From Candidatus Bathyarchaeota archaeon (GTDB lineage: Archaea > Thermoproteota > Bathyarchaeia > Bathyarchaeales > Bathycorpusculaceae): a stretch of DNA of 64,000 nt. Location of the stretch: assembly GCA_026014745.1 (NCBI GenBank), contig JAOZHS010000001.1, positions 1 to 64,000 of the forward strand, given 5' to 3'. The notes beneath the pieces are model-generated. The model had not been told where the DNA came from and did no database searches. It was given only the letters and a program-made list of their open reading frames with translations. Made by a program: the position numbers and the translations under genes. Shown here in pieces: positions 23,336-32,390 of the stretch; the stretch's first letter is position 1; each line of letters opens with the position of its first letter.

Positions 23336-24880
23336 ATGCGTAAGGCTATTTTGGCGGTAGCTATAGCAAGTGTTTTTTTGCTTTCAAACTTGCTCGTGTT
23401 TTCTTGCAATGATGCACCTGCCCCAGTTATTGCTGCGGCTACAAATGATGAGGCGGCTTCTTCGAAATGGCTGTGGAATTTTACGGTTTTTAACACAACC
23501 GAGCACACACAGGACTTGACTGTGGGAACCCCCAAAGTCGCCAACGGATTAGCCTACGTTCGTTCAACCGAGGGCTACACCATACCTGGCGAAAAATATC
23601 ATGACCACTTTGGGTTTGGTCCCCCAGTGCACAGATTAGTATGCGTTCACGCTTTGAACTTATCCAGTGGTGAAGAGATATGGAATTTTACTGGAGGTTT
23701 CTCGTACACCGATGACGCCCGCAAGGTAGTTGACGACAAAGTCTACCTCTCAGACGACTCTGGCTTATATGCATTAGACGGCGCCACTGGCGCTCAAAAA
23801 TGGAATTTCACCAGTGACGGTTACATTAGGTGGTATGTGGTTAGCGGCGGCATTGTTTACCTCACCGTTGAAACCACCCAGCAACTAGTCTATGCCCTTG
23901 ACGCTGCAAGTGGTCATCAGCTTTGGAAATGGACTACCTCATATAATCCGGGTCTTCCCAGTCCCGCAATCGGAGACGACGCAATCTATTTGGGCACAAC
24001 CTACAAACCCTACCAATACTACGCCATCAGCATAAAGGACGGCAACGAACTCTGGAGTTCAGATGTCAACGGAAGAGTCGCTGATTCAGCATTCAGTGAT
24101 AGTGCCGTCTATTTCTATTCGAGCACCTTAGGCCAAACCTACGACGCCCCTACCGTTACCTACCTCAACGCTTTAAACACTCAAAACGGCGGTGCCCTCT
24201 GGAAACTCCCGATTGGCTACAGTAGCACTGGCACGCCCATTGTTGATGGAGACGTTGTTTATGCGGTGGGCAGGGAGGGCGCCTATAAGAAAACAGATGC
24301 GTGGCGCTTCGAGTGGGGCAACAGCAGCATTTACGCATTAGATGCCTCCAGCGGTAGCCCAATATGGACTTACTCTGCCAATGTAGACTTTACCCCGCTT
24401 ACCCTAAGAGACGGCATTGTTTATTTTTCTGAAAACGGAACCTTCAAAGCCCTAAACGCAGTTGACGGTACACAATTATGGAGCATCAACACAAACACAA
24501 ATGCATCCTCTACGCTTGTCGATGGCGTCTTCTACTATTGTTCAAATAACAGGCTCTACGCCCTAGATGCGGCAAACGGCAATAGCCTCGGCAACGTTTC
24601 AGTCGATAGCGATATGACTTTTAAAACAGTCACCCAAGGCGTCGCCTTCTTTAAAGCAAACAACACAATTCATGCGCTTAGTGTCCCTTGGAGCGAACAG
24701 CCCTCAACTACTCCGTCAGCTACGTCAAAAATTGAATCTCCACTAAATGCAGAACCTATAGACCAAACGCTGCTCTTGATAGCTGCTTCTCTTCTATTTG
24801 TGACGTTTGTGGCAATTGTCTTAGTTAAGAGGGTGAATAGGTTGAGAAAAATTCCACTGCAAAAAGGCTCACCAAGTTAG
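23336..24880 (+). CDS. PQQ-like beta-propeller surface protein with C-terminal anchor
   Basis: A 514-aa exported protein. Residues 1-35 are a signal peptide (A-V-A-I-A-S-V-F-L-L-S-N-L-L-V-F). The body has about eight PQQ/Trp-docking repeats, seen as recurring A-L-D-x-x-x-G-x-x-x-W stretches (for example A-L-N-L-S-S-G-E-E-I-W-N-F, A-L-D-G-A-T-G-A-Q-K-W, A-L-D-A-A-S-G-H-Q-L-W, A-L-D-A-S-S-G-S-P-I-W), which build one propeller. After a Ser/Thr/Pro linker, a membrane helix (L-L-L-I-A-A-S-L-L-F-V-T-F-V-A-I-V-L-V) and basic tail anchor it (about 478-514). No PQQ enzyme residues were recognised, so it is likely a binding scaffold. Its stop overlaps the next, convergent gene by 4 bp. Confidence 0.88.
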   Translation: MRKAILAVAIASVFLLSNLLVFSCNDAPAPVIAAATNDEAASSKWLWNFTVFNTTEHTQDLTVGTPKVANGLAYVRSTEGYTIPGEKYHDHFGFGPPVHRLVCVHALNLSSGEEIWNFTGGFSYTDDARKVVDDKVYLSDDSGLYALDGATGAQKWNFTSDGYIRWYVVSGGIVYLTVETTQQLVYALDAASGHQLWKWTTSYNPGLPSPAIGDDAIYLGTTYKPYQYYAISIKDGNELWSSDVNGRVADSAFSDSAVYFYSSTLGQTYDAPTVTYLNALNTQNGGALWKLPIGYSSTGTPIVDGDVVYAVGREGAYKKTDAWRFEWGNSSIYALDASSGSPIWTYSANVDFTPLTLRDGIVYFSENGTFKALNAVDGTQLWSINTNTNASSTLVDGVFYYCSNNRLYALDAANGNSLGNVSVDSDMTFKTVTQGVAFFKANNTIHALSVPWSEQPSTTPSATSKIESPLNAEPIDQTLLLIAASLLFVTFVAIVLVKRVNRLRKIPLQKGSPS

Positions 24881-25557
24881 TCGCTGGAGATGTTTTGCCA
24901 GAACCTTCTTTTCACGAAAATAAATGAGGTCAAACTTGTAATGAAAAGGGTACCCAGCAATATCGCGTTTGCCAAAGTAAACCATTGGACGTTGGTGCTT
25001 ACGGACAGCGCAACGGCTACAAAGACGTAGACAGAAGCTGCACCCAAGATAAGATGCAACGCTGTCACAAAACCGCCTACTTGTCCCGCTTTTATTTTCA
25101 TCCAGTTTAGACCCCGTTCTAGGTGCTTATTCACATCAGTGAAATCATCTAAAACCAAGGCGACTCCGCCCAAAATAAAGAACCTGCCCAAGTTAACCGC
25201 GACGCTTGTGCTATCCACAATGAATATGTTGAATAGAGTGACTCCGGGCACTAACAGAACCACGTAGGCGATTGTTAGGGCTATGACGATGAAGCCGTAG
25301 AGGTAATGGTGAAAGAGGAATCGGCCAGTGTGCAGACTACGCCCAAGGCTGGCGCTGGGATAGATGTTGAAGATGGCTGCGGCTATTGCGAGCCAGAATA
25401 TGTTGCCGTTTACGAGGTAGGGCGCGAAGGGTTTCCAGCCGGGGTAAGTCCAGTAGACGCCGCCAAGAATACTGACGACGCAGCCGATGGTTAGCAGCGC
25501 GTTGAAAACTAACGATACACTAAATATTTTTTTAATTATTGTCCTAGCTCTGCCCAT
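24877..25557 (-). CDS. Polytopic membrane protein of unknown function
   Basis: A 226-aa protein with about six hydrophobic segments (near residues 15-35, 50-66, 85-105, 122-140, 160-182 and 192-212). I do not recognise the family. Between segments 2 and 3 a H-T-G-R-F-L-F-H-H-Y-L-Y-G motif places three histidines near the membrane surface, and D-D-F-T-D-V-N-K-H follows segment 4. Such His/Asp sets occur in metal-dependent membrane enzymes of lipid metabolism, but this is only a suggestion. The gene is convergent with the propeller gene and overlaps its last 4 bp. Confidence 0.75.
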   Translation of the reverse strand: MGRARTIIKKIFSVSLVFNALLTIGCVVSILGGVYWTYPGWKPFAPYLVNGNIFWLAIAAAIFNIYPSASLGRSLHTGRFLFHHYLYGFIVIALTIAYVVLLVPGVTLFNIFIVDSTSVAVNLGRFFILGGVALVLDDFTDVNKHLERGLNWMKIKAGQVGGFVTALHLILGAASVYVFVAVALSVSTNVQWFTLANAILLGTLFITSLTSFIFVKRRFWQNISSD

Positions 25558-25648
25558 GAACAGCTGCCCGTCTATTGGTACCGCGCGTTATCTAAAAAAT
25601 CTACCTTAACTAAACGTAACTATCAGCCTATTTGGAGCCTAATAGCCA

Positions 25649-25786
25649 AGATATGCAGAAACGATAGAGAGGGGAGAGATGCAGCCTCATATTTGGGGCA
25701 TATTAGAAACTCTATGCATAAACCTAAAGAGGGGTAGTCACTATTGACTCAAAACAAGCGCATTAACATGTAGAAAAGAGGGGGAA
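25649..25786. repeat. Dispersed intergenic repeat, copy A, with two ORB-like boxes
   Basis: This gap after the guaA stop holds two related boxes in the same direction: ATGCAGAAACGATAGAGAGG (from 25652) and TATGCATAAACCTAAAGAGG (from 25713). The second continues as GGTAG, then TATTGACTCAAAACAAGC (25743-25760). The same order and nearly the same bases recur at 40932-41040 next to argS. The pattern of AAAC followed by a G run 5-8 bp later recalls archaeal origin recognition boxes, but the usual dyad half is not clear. Other options are a small mobile-element end or a conserved 3'-UTR element. Confidence 0.45.
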
Positions 25787-27337
25787 TTATTCCCACTCGA
25801 TGGTTGCCGGCGGCTTATGCGTCACATCATAAACCACGCGAGTCACCTGCGGAATCTCGTTAGTGATGCGGGTAGAAATCTTCTCCAGCACCTCATAGGG
25901 GATTTTTGCAAAACTCGCCGTCATAGCTTCACGACTCTCCATCGCACGCACCGCAACCACATAACCATAAGCACGAGCATCACCTTTAACGCCAGTGGCT
26001 TTCGTGTCAGTGACTACAGCGAAGTATTGCCAAAGATCCTCACAAAACGGATTTTTCTCGATTTCTTCGCGGACAATCTTGTCGGCACGCTTGGCTATGC
26101 GGACTTTTTCTTCACTTAAAATGCCGATAATACGAACAGCTAAACCGGGACCTGGGAAGGGCTGGCGGTTTACAAGTTCTTTAGGCAAATCCATCATGCG
26201 CGCGACTTTGCGGACTTCGTCTTTGTAGAGGTCGCGCAGGGGTTCGAGGATTTTTTTGAATCTAATTTTCTCAGGCAACCCTGCAACGTTGTGGTGGCTT
26301 TTGATTTTGTCGCTGTTTTTGCGGAAGCCAGATTCGATACGGTCGGGGTAGATGGTGCCTTGAATGAGGTATTCTGCGCCAGATTGGACGGCGATTTCCT
26401 CAAAGACGCGGATGAATTCTTCGCCCATGATTTTGCGTTTAGTCTCAGGTTCGGTTACGCCTTTGAGTTTAGCCATGAATCGTTCCTGCGCGTTAGCTAC
26501 GATGAAGCGTATGGGGTATTTTTCGAAGGTGGCGCGAATCGCTTCGGTTTCTCCTTCCCGCATAAAACCATGATCCACATAAACTGCGGTGAGTTTGTCG
26601 CCTAACGCTTTAGCCGCCAACGCGGTAGCAACGCTACTGTCGATACCACCGCTTAACCCGATGATGGCTCTGCCGCCGCTGGTTTCAACTTGGAGTTCTG
26701 TTACCATTTTACTGATGAGGTCTTCCATTTGCCAGTTTGCTTGGCATTTGCACACTTGGAAGATGAAGTTTTGAAGCATACGCGCACCTTTCTCGGTGTG
26801 GATAACTTCAGGATGCCACTGTAGACCATAGATGGGTTTGGTTTTGTGGCGGAACGCTGCGACGGGGCAGTTTTCGGTGTGAGCTAAGGCTTCAAATCCA
26901 GGGGGCGGAACAACCACTGTGTCGCCGTGGCTCATCCAAACCTTCTCGGATTCAGTTAAGCCTTCCAAGACGCCTACAGGCTTGTCGATGGCGACTTGGG
27001 CGATGCCGTATTCCTTGCAGATTGCGGGTTCAACTTTGCCGCTGGTAAGTTGGGCTAAAAGCTGATGCCCATAACATAAGCCCAAAACGGGGAGATTAAC
27101 GGATAGGATGTTTGGGTGAAGTTTAGGTGCGTTGGGTTCATAGACGCTTGAGGGTCCGCCTGAAAGGATTAAGCCTTTGACGTTGAATTTTTCGGAGAGG
27201 TCAGCTACTTCTTGGGGGGAAATGTCGTGGGGTACTATTTCGGAGTAGACGCCGTGCTCGCGGATTCTGCGACTGATTAGGTGGCAATATTGGCCGCCGA
27301 AATCAAGAACTAAGATAGTGTCATATTTGCTTGACAT
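25787..27337 (-). CDS. guaA: GMP synthase (glutamine-hydrolysing), two-domain form
   Basis: Converts XMP to GMP with glutamine and ATP. The 516-aa chain has an N-terminal class I glutamine amidotransferase (residues 8-195; nucleophile in G-L-C-Y-G-H-Q, His-Glu pair in W-H-P-E-V), an ATP pyrophosphatase domain (P-loop G-L-S-G-G-I-D-S-S about 225-233) and the C-terminal dimerisation domain ending in P-P-A-T-I-E-W-E. Many archaea split these functions into two proteins; here they are fused as in bacteria and some Thermoproteota. The ATG at 27337 is the family start (M-S-S-K-Y-D-T-I-L-V-L-D-F-G-G-Q). It stands alone, followed by repeat copy A. Confidence 0.97.
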   Translation of the reverse strand: MSSKYDTILVLDFGGQYCHLISRRIREHGVYSEIVPHDISPQEVADLSEKFNVKGLILSGGPSSVYEPNAPKLHPNILSVNLPVLGLCYGHQLLAQLTSGKVEPAICKEYGIAQVAIDKPVGVLEGLTESEKVWMSHGDTVVVPPPGFEALAHTENCPVAAFRHKTKPIYGLQWHPEVIHTEKGARMLQNFIFQVCKCQANWQMEDLISKMVTELQVETSGGRAIIGLSGGIDSSVATALAAKALGDKLTAVYVDHGFMREGETEAIRATFEKYPIRFIVANAQERFMAKLKGVTEPETKRKIMGEEFIRVFEEIAVQSGAEYLIQGTIYPDRIESGFRKNSDKIKSHHNVAGLPEKIRFKKILEPLRDLYKDEVRKVARMMDLPKELVNRQPFPGPGLAVRIIGILSEEKVRIAKRADKIVREEIEKNPFCEDLWQYFAVVTDTKATGVKGDARAYGYVVAVRAMESREAMTASFAKIPYEVLEKISTRITNEIPQVTRVVYDVTHKPPATIEWE

Positions 27338-27462
27338 TTAGGCTCAGAACTATTGGGGTTTCCGCACCTAATTTAATATTCCTATCCAAAAAAGCCTAAA
27401 CCACCGTTTCGACGCCGCCGACCTTTAAAATAGCATTCATTACCAGCGAGTTTAAACTAAAC

Positions 27463-27488
27463 TTTTATAAACATAATCGTATGATTAT
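27463..27488 (+). promoter_or_regulatory. Lrp gene promoter with palindromic site
   Basis: A TATA box TTTTATAAAC (27463-27472) is directly followed by ATAATC-GTAT-GATTAT (27473-27488), a 6-bp inverted repeat with a 4-nt spacer. It lies between the TATA box and the expected transcript start of the Lrp gene at 27548. This is where archaeal Lrp proteins often bind to repress their own gene. Confidence 0.5.
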
Positions 27489-27547
27489 CAAAAGGATGTT
27501 CCAAAAAGGCAGTCTCCTTTGAAAGAACGTGCAGGAACCGGATGGTT

Positions 27548-27991
27548 ATGGAACTGAACGAAACTGACCAAAAAATACTAAAAGGCCTCTTAGAGGACGC
27601 AAGATTCTCAAGTAGACAAATCGCTAAAAACGTCGGCGTCTCAGTAGGCACCGTTCTATCTAGAATAAAAAAGATGGAAGACGATGGCCTAATCAAAGGC
27701 TACTCCGTAATTTTGGACCATGAAAAACTTGGTTTCCAACTTACCGTCGTGACCGAAATCACCGTCTCCAAAGGACGACTCGTCGAAACCGAAACCGAAA
27801 TCGCAAAAATCCCCAATGTCTGCGGAGTCTACGACGTCACTGGCTTAACAGATGCCATAATCGTGGCGAAATTCAAGAACCGAGAAGACCTCGGCGCATT
27901 CACAAAAAGACTCCTCGCCTTACCCTACATTGAACGCACCAACACCCACGTCGTTTTATCCACGGTTAAGGAAAACTTCCGTCTACTCTAA
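27548..27991 (+). CDS. Lrp/AsnC family transcriptional regulator
   Basis: A 147-aa feast/famine regulator. Residues 1-60 form the helix-turn-helix (E-L-N-E-T-D-Q-K-I-L-K-G-L-L-E-D-A-R, then R-Q-I-A-K-N-V-G-V-S-V-G-T-V-L-S-R-I-K-K-M). A G-L-I-K-G-Y-S-V-I-L-D linker and an AsnC-type ligand/oligomerisation domain follow, with V-C-G-V-Y-D-V-T-G-L-T-D (about 100-111). The start M-E-L-N-E-T-D is typical; an in-frame ATG two codons upstream is equally possible. The palindrome in its promoter suggests self-regulation. Its effector is unknown. Confidence 0.93.
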   Translation: MELNETDQKILKGLLEDARFSSRQIAKNVGVSVGTVLSRIKKMEDDGLIKGYSVILDHEKLGFQLTVVTEITVSKGRLVETETEIAKIPNVCGVYDVTGLTDAIIVAKFKNREDLGAFTKRLLALPYIERTNTHVVLSTVKENFRLL

Positions 27992-28106
27992 AAACCAAAC
28001 AATTTTTCATTTATTTTTTACTGTTCAGACTCTTTATCAGCACACAACAGTATCAAACATGTTTCGATAATGGCTGCAAGCGCAAACCCGAAGCAGACCA
28101 AACGTT

Positions 28107-28421
28107 TCATCCAATGACTGATCTGGTCGTTAGGTTTTGGGCAATGACTACATTAGCGGGCATAAGCAATCCGTTTTCTGGCACAGGTTGTATGAAAAAG
28201 ATTTCTCCAGTCGGGTAGAGAACCACGGTGGAGCCGCAGGGTGCGGGAACAAGCAAAACAGTAGGGACCATATAGGTTGTATCATCAGAACGGAGCGCTT
28301 GGGGATTAACACAGTTGTAAACAACGGGGTTTTGGGAAACAAACGCCCAAGAAAACAAAACCGAAACCGCAACAACTCCAAAAACAATAAAGAGAAACTT
28401 TTGGTTGACTGACAGCTTCAT
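28107..28421 (-). CDS. Small membrane-anchored extracytoplasmic protein
   Basis: A 104-aa protein of unknown family. Residues 7-26 form one membrane segment or signal anchor (F-L-F-I-V-F-G-V-V-A-V-S-V-L-F-S-W-A-F-V). The rest would lie outside and holds two cysteines (Y-N-C-V-N-P and A-P-C-G-S) that could form a disulfide. ATG 28421 is used because GAGGCGG lies 5 nt upstream; seven further codons upstream are in frame. It stands between the Lrp gene and cysE without clear linkage. Confidence 0.65.
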   Translation of the reverse strand: MKLSVNQKFLFIVFGVVAVSVLFSWAFVSQNPVVYNCVNPQALRSDDTTYMVPTVLLVPAPCGSTVVLYPTGEIFFIQPVPENGLLMPANVVIAQNLTTRSVIG

Positions 28422-28520
28422 TGTACCGCCTCTGTACCTCATAGGGGTTAGTGGTACTTAATGCGATGTTTTAGAACAGCCTGTTCGACTTTTTGCACAG
28501 CCCACAACTATCGTTTGGGG

Positions 28521-29585
28521 TTAGGCTTTGGGTTTTTCTGTCTGATGATTTTCCGTTTTATATTTGAGTTCAGGCAAAGCCAAGGTAATTTTTGTTCCTG
28601 ACGCCACTGGACTCGTCACCCAAACGTTACCGCCAATAACGACATTATCTCCGATGACCGCATCTGGACCTAACAGGGTTGCGCCAGAGTAAATGACAAC
28701 ATTGTTACCGATTGTGGGATGGCGTTTGCGTCCCTTAATGATGTTGCCTTTCTCATCTTTGGGAAAACTCAAAGCACCCAAGGTAACGCCTTGGTAGAGT
28801 TTGACGTTGTCGCCGATTTCCGCGGTTTCACCAATAACGACGCCGGTGCCGTGGTCAATGAAGAAGTTTTTACCGATTTTTGCTCCAGGATGAATGTCGA
28901 TGCCAGTTACGGAATGCATGTGTTCACTCATGATACGAGGAATCAAAGGTACCCCGCGAAGGTAGAGTTCATGGGCAATCCGGTAGGTGGTTATAGCAAG
29001 AACGCACGGGTAACTGAGGATGACTTCTTCAGTGCTCACAGCTGCAGGGTCACCGCAAAACGCAGCTTGCACGTCGCCGCTAAGCGAGGACCGAATCTCG
29101 GGCAGCTTTTCGAGAAACTCTTTACCGACGACATGCGCCCGTTTTTGGCATACGTCTTGGGGGCATTCGCTGATTTTTCGGCAGATATATTTGAGGCTCT
29201 TTTCGATTTCGCCAGTCAAGCGTGTGTAAACGTGGGTGAGTTTGTTGCCGAGGTGATATTTGATGTTGGCTTTGGTGATTTCTGAGTCACCCAAGTAACC
29301 GGGGAAAAGAATAGTGAAGAGGTCTTCGAGCACTTCGATTACGACTTTTTTGCTGGGCAAGTCGCGGCCCTCAAGATGGTCCATGCCGCCGAACTGCGTA
29401 TAGCTTGACATGATGTCATCTACAAGTATAGGTAACCCTTTCTCCAGCCAGTCCTGCTCCACCTTGTCATTGTTACTCATCAGGGCATCTATCATGCGAT
29501 CTGGATTCCAGCAGTCGACGTCAAGGTTTTTTTCTCTGCATTCCGCACATTTTTTAGGTACAGACTGGTCAGGGGCTGTGCTCAT
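28521..29585 (-). CDS. cysE: Serine O-acetyltransferase (EpsC/CysE type) with long N-terminal region
   Basis: Acetylates serine with acetyl-CoA for cysteine synthesis. The C-terminal half has left-handed beta-helix hexapeptide repeats ([42 protein letters not shown]). The N-terminal 200 residues are helical, as in EpsC-type enzymes of archaea and plants-associated bacteria. Near the start is a C-x2-C-x9-C pattern (K-K-C-A-E-C-R) that may bind zinc. ATG 29585 gives 354 aa and avoids a leader overlapping cysK. It lies 55 bp after cysK, so cysK-cysE form an operon with the product of CysE as substrate of CysK. Confidence 0.9.
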   Translation of the reverse strand: MSTAPDQSVPKKCAECREKNLDVDCWNPDRMIDALMSNNDKVEQDWLEKGLPILVDDIMSSYTQFGGMDHLEGRDLPSKKVVIEVLEDLFTILFPGYLGDSEITKANIKYHLGNKLTHVYTRLTGEIEKSLKYICRKISECPQDVCQKRAHVVGKEFLEKLPEIRSSLSGDVQAAFCGDPAAVSTEEVILSYPCVLAITTYRIAHELYLRGVPLIPRIMSEHMHSVTGIDIHPGAKIGKNFFIDHGTGVVIGETAEIGDNVKLYQGVTLGALSFPKDEKGNIIKGRKRHPTIGNNVVIYSGATLLGPDAVIGDNVVIGGNVWVTSPVASGTKITLALPELKYKTENHQTEKPKA

Positions 29586-29640
29586 TTTAATTGCCTTTCT
29601 TTGACTATTGTCAGGGGAGAATAAAAGCGTTGGTTTTGTT

Positions 29641-30579
<939 letters not shown>

Positions 30580-30597
30580 GTCAACCACCTAAATAAT

Positions 30598-30633
30598 ATA
30601 ACAGTGTTATGTGTGGTTGGTGCTATAAACCTT
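30598..30633 (-). promoter_or_regulatory. cysK promoter with palindrome at the start site
   Basis: On the minus strand a TATA-like GGTTTATAGC (about 30623-30632) lies some 25 bp before ATAACA-C-TGTTAT (30598-30610), a perfect 6-bp palindrome around one base at the expected transcript start. A repressor responding to sulfur or cysteine would fit there, but none is identified. Confidence 0.4.
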
Positions 30634-30716
30634 CCCCCAACCCCTCACCAACAACACCCAGCGCAAGGTAAAGCCTTTAAATGAGCCCTGCAACACTATA
30701 TCTCCGCAACAGTTTC

Positions 30717-30804
30717 GCGGAGGTCGCCCAGCATGGCCAAAGGCGTAGGACTGAGGCTCCTATCCCGCAGGGGTTCGTGGGTTCAAATCCCACCCTCCGC
30801 ACCA
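30717..30804 (+). tRNA. tRNA-Leu(GAG)
   Basis: The 7-bp acceptor stem GCGGAGG (30717-30723) pairs with CCTCCGC (30794-30800), followed by an encoded ACCA. The anticodon stem TAGGA/TCCTA encloses loop CTGAGGC, so the anticodon is GAG. A long variable arm (CCCGCAGGGG) marks class II leucine tRNA. The T arm is GTGGG-TTCAAAT-CCCAC. No intron is seen. A TATA box CTTTAAATGAG lies 31-41 bp upstream. Confidence 0.97.
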
Positions 30805-30910
30805 ACTTATTTCTTCAGTGGGGCGAACCTTCCGAGCAGCTAAAACTTTGCGTGTGAAGAATAGAAAGCGGAGCGCGAGATACCTTTAATGTCCTTCAAG
30901 ATTCTGGCAC

Positions 30911-31375
30911 CTATATGACGAAGTATTTGGGTGAAAGTTCTGTTATTTCACTCCAGAAGGATACATCCATGTCTTTAACGCCCGGAATGGCAGCTATCTC
31001 TTTTCTTATAGCAAACAAATGCTTGAAATCCTTAACAACACCGATAGCCATCAAATCATGGTCGCCCACAGTTTTTGAGGCTACTATGATGTCCTTTAAG
31101 CGGATCAATTCCTTTAAAATCTCAGAAGAATCAACCTGATTTGTTTCATCGCTTATGGGTGAAACATCCACCATGAAAACAGCCATCGCACTATAACCTA
31201 TCATTTTGGGATTAAGAACAATAGTCGACCCTCGTATGACTCCTTTCGCTTGAAGCGCATTATAGCGGTCAATTATCGTATCGGGGGAAACATTTAGTTT
31301 AATTGCTATCTGACGGAATGGCGTACGGGCATCGGCAATAAGCGCTTCAATAATGCAGAGGTCTATATTGTCCAA
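30911..31375 (-). CDS. Lrp/AsnC family transcriptional regulator
   Basis: A 154-aa regulator with an N-terminal helix-turn-helix (I-D-L-C-I-I-E-A-L-I-A-D-A-R-T-P-F-R-Q-I-A, then D-T-I-I-D-R-Y) and an AsnC ligand domain (V-G-D-H-D-L-M-A-I-G-V about residues 108-118). The start is TTG at 31375, right behind the stop of the neighbouring Lrp gene, so the two are translationally coupled and perhaps form mixed oligomers. They are divergent from the zinc-ribbon/gdhA unit and could control it. Confidence 0.92.
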   Translation of the reverse strand: MDNIDLCIIEALIADARTPFRQIAIKLNVSPDTIIDRYNALQAKGVIRGSTIVLNPKMIGYSAMAVFMVDVSPISDETNQVDSSEILKELIRLKDIIVASKTVGDHDLMAIGVVKDFKHLFAIRKEIAAIPGVKDMDVSFWSEITELSPKYFVI

Positions 31376-31376
31376 T

Positions 31377-31853
31377 TTAGTATTCCCCCGTTATTGCTTG
31401 TAGATCAAAGTTTTCAGGGCACAGAAGTATATCGCCAACCCATATGCTTGTACTAATCTCGCGTACCATAGGATGCGCTTTTATTACCTCTTTTACTTGG
31501 TTTAGTGTTGCCACATTTTTGACCAGAGCAAGAGCAAAGATACTGTTTTTGCCCATCGTTTGCGCAGAGAAAACTATATCGGGAATTTTTTTTATAAATT
31601 GTAATAATGGTTCGATATGGGAGAAGTCGGCACGTATTCCAAAACTGGCAACGCATTCACAGCCAAAGCTTTTAGGATTTAGTAAAACGCTTGTTCCTCT
31701 TGCTATGCCTGATCGTTCTATTTTTTTGAATCTTTTGCTGATTGTGTCAATGGAAACTTGGCATTCTTTAGCGATTGTAGCGAAGCTAGCTCGTGCGTCT
31801 TTTTGAAGTGCTCTTATTATGGCTATGTCTATTTTGTCTAGTTTTGTACTCAT
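31377..31853 (-). CDS. Lrp/AsnC family transcriptional regulator
   Basis: A 158-aa regulator, first of a tandem pair. The helix-turn-helix is I-D-I-A-I-I-R-A-L-Q-K-D-A-R-A-S-F-A-T-I-A then I-S-K-R-F-K-K-I-E. The ligand domain has M-G-K-N-S-I-F-A-L-A-L-V (about residues 105-116). It shares its layout with the next gene but is clearly diverged. The tandem pair next to glutamate dehydrogenase suggests nitrogen or amino-acid control. The shared intergenic region carries repeated sites (31932-32018). Confidence 0.92.
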   Translation of the reverse strand: MSTKLDKIDIAIIRALQKDARASFATIAKECQVSIDTISKRFKKIERSGIARGTSVLLNPKSFGCECVASFGIRADFSHIEPLLQFIKKIPDIVFSAQTMGKNSIFALALVKNVATLNQVKEVIKAHPMVREISTSIWVGDILLCPENFDLQAITGEY

Positions 31854-31931
31854 GTGTCTTCCCTGTAATTGCTCTATGTTAGTAGTTGATTGAATAATAA
31901 GGTAACGTGTGTTTAATCTGATCTGTTCGGG

Positions 31932-32028
31932 TTTTTAGACCTTTATTCTTCAATTCCGATAAAAAAACCTTTTTTAGCTTATTTTGTAGACTTTTATTGG
32001 TTAATAAGTCTAAAAAATCTTAAATATT
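31932..32028 (+). promoter_or_regulatory. Repeated sites and TATA box before the zinc-ribbon/gdhA unit
   Basis: Three copies of a TTTTTAGACnTTATT-like site occur: TTTTTAGACCTTTATT (31932-31947), TTTTGTAGACTTTTATT (31982-31998) and, inverted, AATAAGTCTAAAAAA (32003-32017). The last two face each other with a 4-nt spacer and touch the TATA box CTTAAATATTG (32019-32028). The start codon at 32059 would leave a leader of only about 9 nt. The flanking divergent Lrp genes are the obvious candidates to bind here. Confidence 0.5.
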
Positions 32029-32058
32029 GCCTCAATCATCTTAGCTCTTGGGGCTGTC

Positions 32059-32370
32059 ATGCGATTGGAAGAAGTATTTAATAAAACCGAGCGCAACTTT
32101 GAACAGGTTCTAAGAAAGAGATTTACTTGTGCCCATTGCGGTAAAACTTGGGTCGAATTGAAGGGCTTATTTTCAAAGAAAAAAGAGGGACAAGAAGACA
32201 TCTACATACAGGCAAGTCCAGAATCTGAAGTGTGTCAACATTGCAAATTCAGAACACAATCATGCCCAGCTTGCCACTCTACTGATGTCTACGAGATTAC
32301 TTTTCCCTCAGATGACACCCAAGATACGCCACTGAGCTTTGACCGTATACGCATAGTCAGCAAAAGCTAA
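32059..32370 (+). CDS. Zinc-ribbon protein of unknown function
   Basis: A 103-aa protein with three CxxC pairs: C-A-H-C-G-K-T-W (about residues 24-31), C-Q-H-C (about 58-61) and C-P-A-C-H-S (about 69-74), enough for one or two zinc ribbons. The N-terminal 20 residues are helical. I do not recognise the family. It lies 20 bp upstream of gdhA in the same direction and is the first gene behind the Lrp-site promoter, so it may be part of the regulation of glutamate metabolism or a stability factor; this is not shown. Confidence 0.78.
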   Translation: MRLEEVFNKTERNFEQVLRKRFTCAHCGKTWVELKGLFSKKKEGQEDIYIQASPESEVCQHCKFRTQSCPACHSTDVYEITFPSDDTQDTPLSFDRIRIVSKS

Positions 32371-32390
32371 ACAAAAGACGTGACAAGACC

